Shown here: positions 35,189 through 36,460 of the stretch, piece by piece
Layout of the letters: every line of letters starts with the position of its first letter
Numbering within the stretch: position 1 is the stretch's first letter
Assembly: GCA_015067185.1 (NCBI GenBank)
Contig: SVMZ01000031.1
Span: 1 to 36,460, forward strand
DNA: 36,460 bases
DNA from: Oscillospiraceae bacterium
GTDB lineage: Bacteria; Bacillota; Clostridia; Oscillospirales; Ruminococcaceae
Direction of reading: 5' to 3'
Translations under genes and position numbers: made by a program
The notes under the pieces: generated by a model
Told to the model about the DNA's origin: nothing
Seen by the model: the letters and a program-made list of their open reading frames with translations, nothing else
Databases searched by the model: none

Positions 35189-36460
35189 TTATTTCTCGAA
35201 TACAACAGCGCCCATCTCGTCCATAACGGATACGTAAGCATCGAAGCGCTCCTGATAGATAGCGGTAGCCTCAGCAAGACCGAGGTCGTTGCACTCTTCA
35301 ACGAATGCATCCCACTCGGAGAGGTCGCGGCCGCACATCATGAACAGCTGGATCTGCTCGTCCATGTAGGTGAACAGGTCGGTATATTCCTGGATAGCTG
35401 CGGACTGCTCGTCGGTAGGCATAGCGAAACCGATCTGAGTTACGCCGTTCTCGATGAAGAAGTTGAGGTTCTCAAGGTTCCAGTCGATATCGCAAGCCTT
35501 ACCGGTTCCTGCGAAAGCTTCGGAGAACTCGTGAGCGATGTCACCAGCGGTACCGATCAGCCACTGACCAAGAACACCGGTGTTGAAGCCCATCTCGTTC
35601 CAGAGCTGGGGGTTATCTGCCATAGCCTGCTGACCCTTCTCGGTGTAAACCATGGAGCCTTCGGAGAGGGTTCCCTTCAGTCTCTCGTCAAGAGTGGACT
35701 CATCGGTAGCTACATAGTAGTCACCGCCGGGATAATACTCACCGTTGTAGTCGAGCTTGGAGCCCTCGAGGGTGTAACCGAAGTCGATAACCTGCATTGC
35801 CTTTTCGGGGCAATCGCAATCCTTGGTAATCATGAAGCCGTGATAACCGCCGAGGTTCTTCAGGATGTTAACGGACTCGCCGTCAGCATTCTCAAGGTTG
35901 CGGATAGCGATGGTCTCACCGGTGATGCCCTTAGAGGAAAGGGTACCAACCTGGATAACGCCGTCCCACCATGCACCAACAGAGGCGCCGGCCTTGTTGT
36001 TGTAGATAACTTCGTTCCACTGATCAGCAGTGTAGTTGGAGAATGCGGGGAAGAGGAGGCCTTCCTCATAAAGCTTTGCAACATAGGTTACATACTCTTT
36101 AGCTTCGGGAGTAGTAAGGGAGTTGTAGAGCTTCATGTCGTCATCATACCACCAAGAACCAGAAGCGCCGGTAGCATTCATAACGCCGAAAGCAGTACCG
36201 AGGGAGAAGTTCATGTTGCCATAGTTGGCAAGGAAGATGATGTCGCGGTTGCCGGTTCCGTTGAGGTCCTGATCGTTGCAGCCTACGAGATAGTTGTAGA
36301 ACTCATCGGGAGTCTTCGGATAGTCCATACCGAGAGCCTGGCACCAATCCCAACGTACGCTGAGGGTGGTAACCTGATGCTGGATGTTAGCAACAACCTG
36401 GGGAACACGGAGGATAGTACCGTCAGCAGTACCGTTAGCGATGGTGAGGTAGGGCATCTC
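35189..36460 (-). CDS. Extracellular solute-binding protein of a sugar-type ABC transporter, partial
   Basis: At least 423 residues are visible; the frame is still open at the right edge, so the signal peptide and N-terminus are missing. The pattern LGMDYPKTPDEFYNYLVGCNDQDLNGTGNRD is typical of the long (about 550-residue) LptplB-type lipoproteins that feed carbohydrate ABC transporters. Tryptophan and tyrosine-rich strands (SWWYDDDMKLYNSL, GAWWDG) suggest a sugar site. Codon use is strongly biased to a single codon for many residues, implying very high expression. Permease genes usually lie upstream of or beside such a gene, here beyond the window. The hairpin at 35084-35125 ends the unit. 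Confidence 0.88.
   Translation of the reverse strand, partial: EMPYLTIANGTADGTILRVPQVVANIQHQVTTLSVRWDWCQALGMDYPKTPDEFYNYLVGCNDQDLNGTGNRDIIFLANYGNMNFSLGTAFGVMNATGASGSWWYDDDMKLYNSLTTPEAKEYVTYVAKLYEEGLLFPAFSNYTADQWNEVIYNNKAGASVGAWWDGVIQVGTLSSKGITGETIAIRNLENADGESVNILKNLGGYHGFMITKDCDCPEKAMQVIDFGYTLEGSKLDYNGEYYPGGDYYVATDESTLDERLKGTLSEGSMVYTEKGQQAMADNPQLWNEMGFNTGVLGQWLIGTAGDIAHEFSEAFAGTGKACDIDWNLENLNFFIENGVTQIGFAMPTDEQSAAIQEYTDLFTYMDEQIQLFMMCGRDLSEWDAFVEECNDLGLAEATAIYQERFDAYVSVMDEMGAVVFEK

Overview
The window reads as chromosome of an endospore-forming, Gram-positive anaerobe of the Clostridia, probably a gut Oscillospiraceae/ruminococcal-type lineage. The grounds are five sporulation or germination genes (ypeB, spoIIE, spoVAC, yunB and a forespore-type promoter), a T-box leader, strong AGGAGG-type ribosome binding sites, near-consensus sigma-A promoters with 17-bp spacers, and U-tailed hairpin terminators after most transcription units. 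The genus assignment is inference; no rRNA or tRNA gene is present. No phage, IS element, CRISPR array or defence island was recognised.

Layout. 1-2.0 kb: the 3' part of a large putative carbohydrate-active protein and a small membrane protein. 2.1-8.6 kb (+): mrp/apbC-type Fe-S P-loop ATPase, ypeB, an NCS2 purine-type permease with a hairpin leader, and spoIIE. 8.7-11.7 kb: histidine phosphatase (-), a short peptide deformylase (+) and a GltS-type glutamate transporter (-). 11.8-12.4 kb: a gene graveyard in which a GH92-like fragment (-) abuts the C-terminal half of an AraC regulator (+). 12.4-16.3 kb (-): lone spoVAC behind a forespore-like promoter, a membrane-anchored LysM-G5-M23 protein, and a ROK kinase. 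16.5-19.4 kb (+): a sigma-A promoter, a T-box leader with terminator, and one 843-residue gene that fuses a xylose-isomerase-like TIM barrel to an acyl-CoA synthetase. 19.6-21.8 kb (-): a membrane sensor/AraC regulator. 22.0-25.8 kb (-): rluA-type pseudouridine synthase, yunB and ligA. 25.9-30.1 kb (+): HEAT-repeat protein, a structured intergenic RNA-like element with terminator, and a heterodimeric ABC exporter. 30.2-35.0 kb: FAD-dependent oxidoreductase (-) divergent from a PocR-type AraC regulator (+), followed by an aldo/keto reductase and a cytoplasmic GH20 hexosaminidase. 35.2 kb to the end (-): an extracellular solute-binding protein that runs off the right edge.

How it fits together. 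Housekeeping (ligA, rluA, def, mrp), sporulation and sugar-use genes are interleaved. The right-hand part (PocR/AraC regulator, FAD oxidoreductase, aldo/keto reductase, GH20, sugar-type binding protein) looks like a small carbohydrate-use region. The most unusual item is the T-box-controlled TIM-barrel/acyl-CoA ligase fusion: an amino-acid-starvation switch in front of a gene that is neither an aminoacyl-tRNA synthetase nor an obvious amino-acid biosynthesis or transport gene. Second are the structured element at 26386-26500 ahead of the ABC exporter and the chimeric relic at 11.8-12.4 kb.
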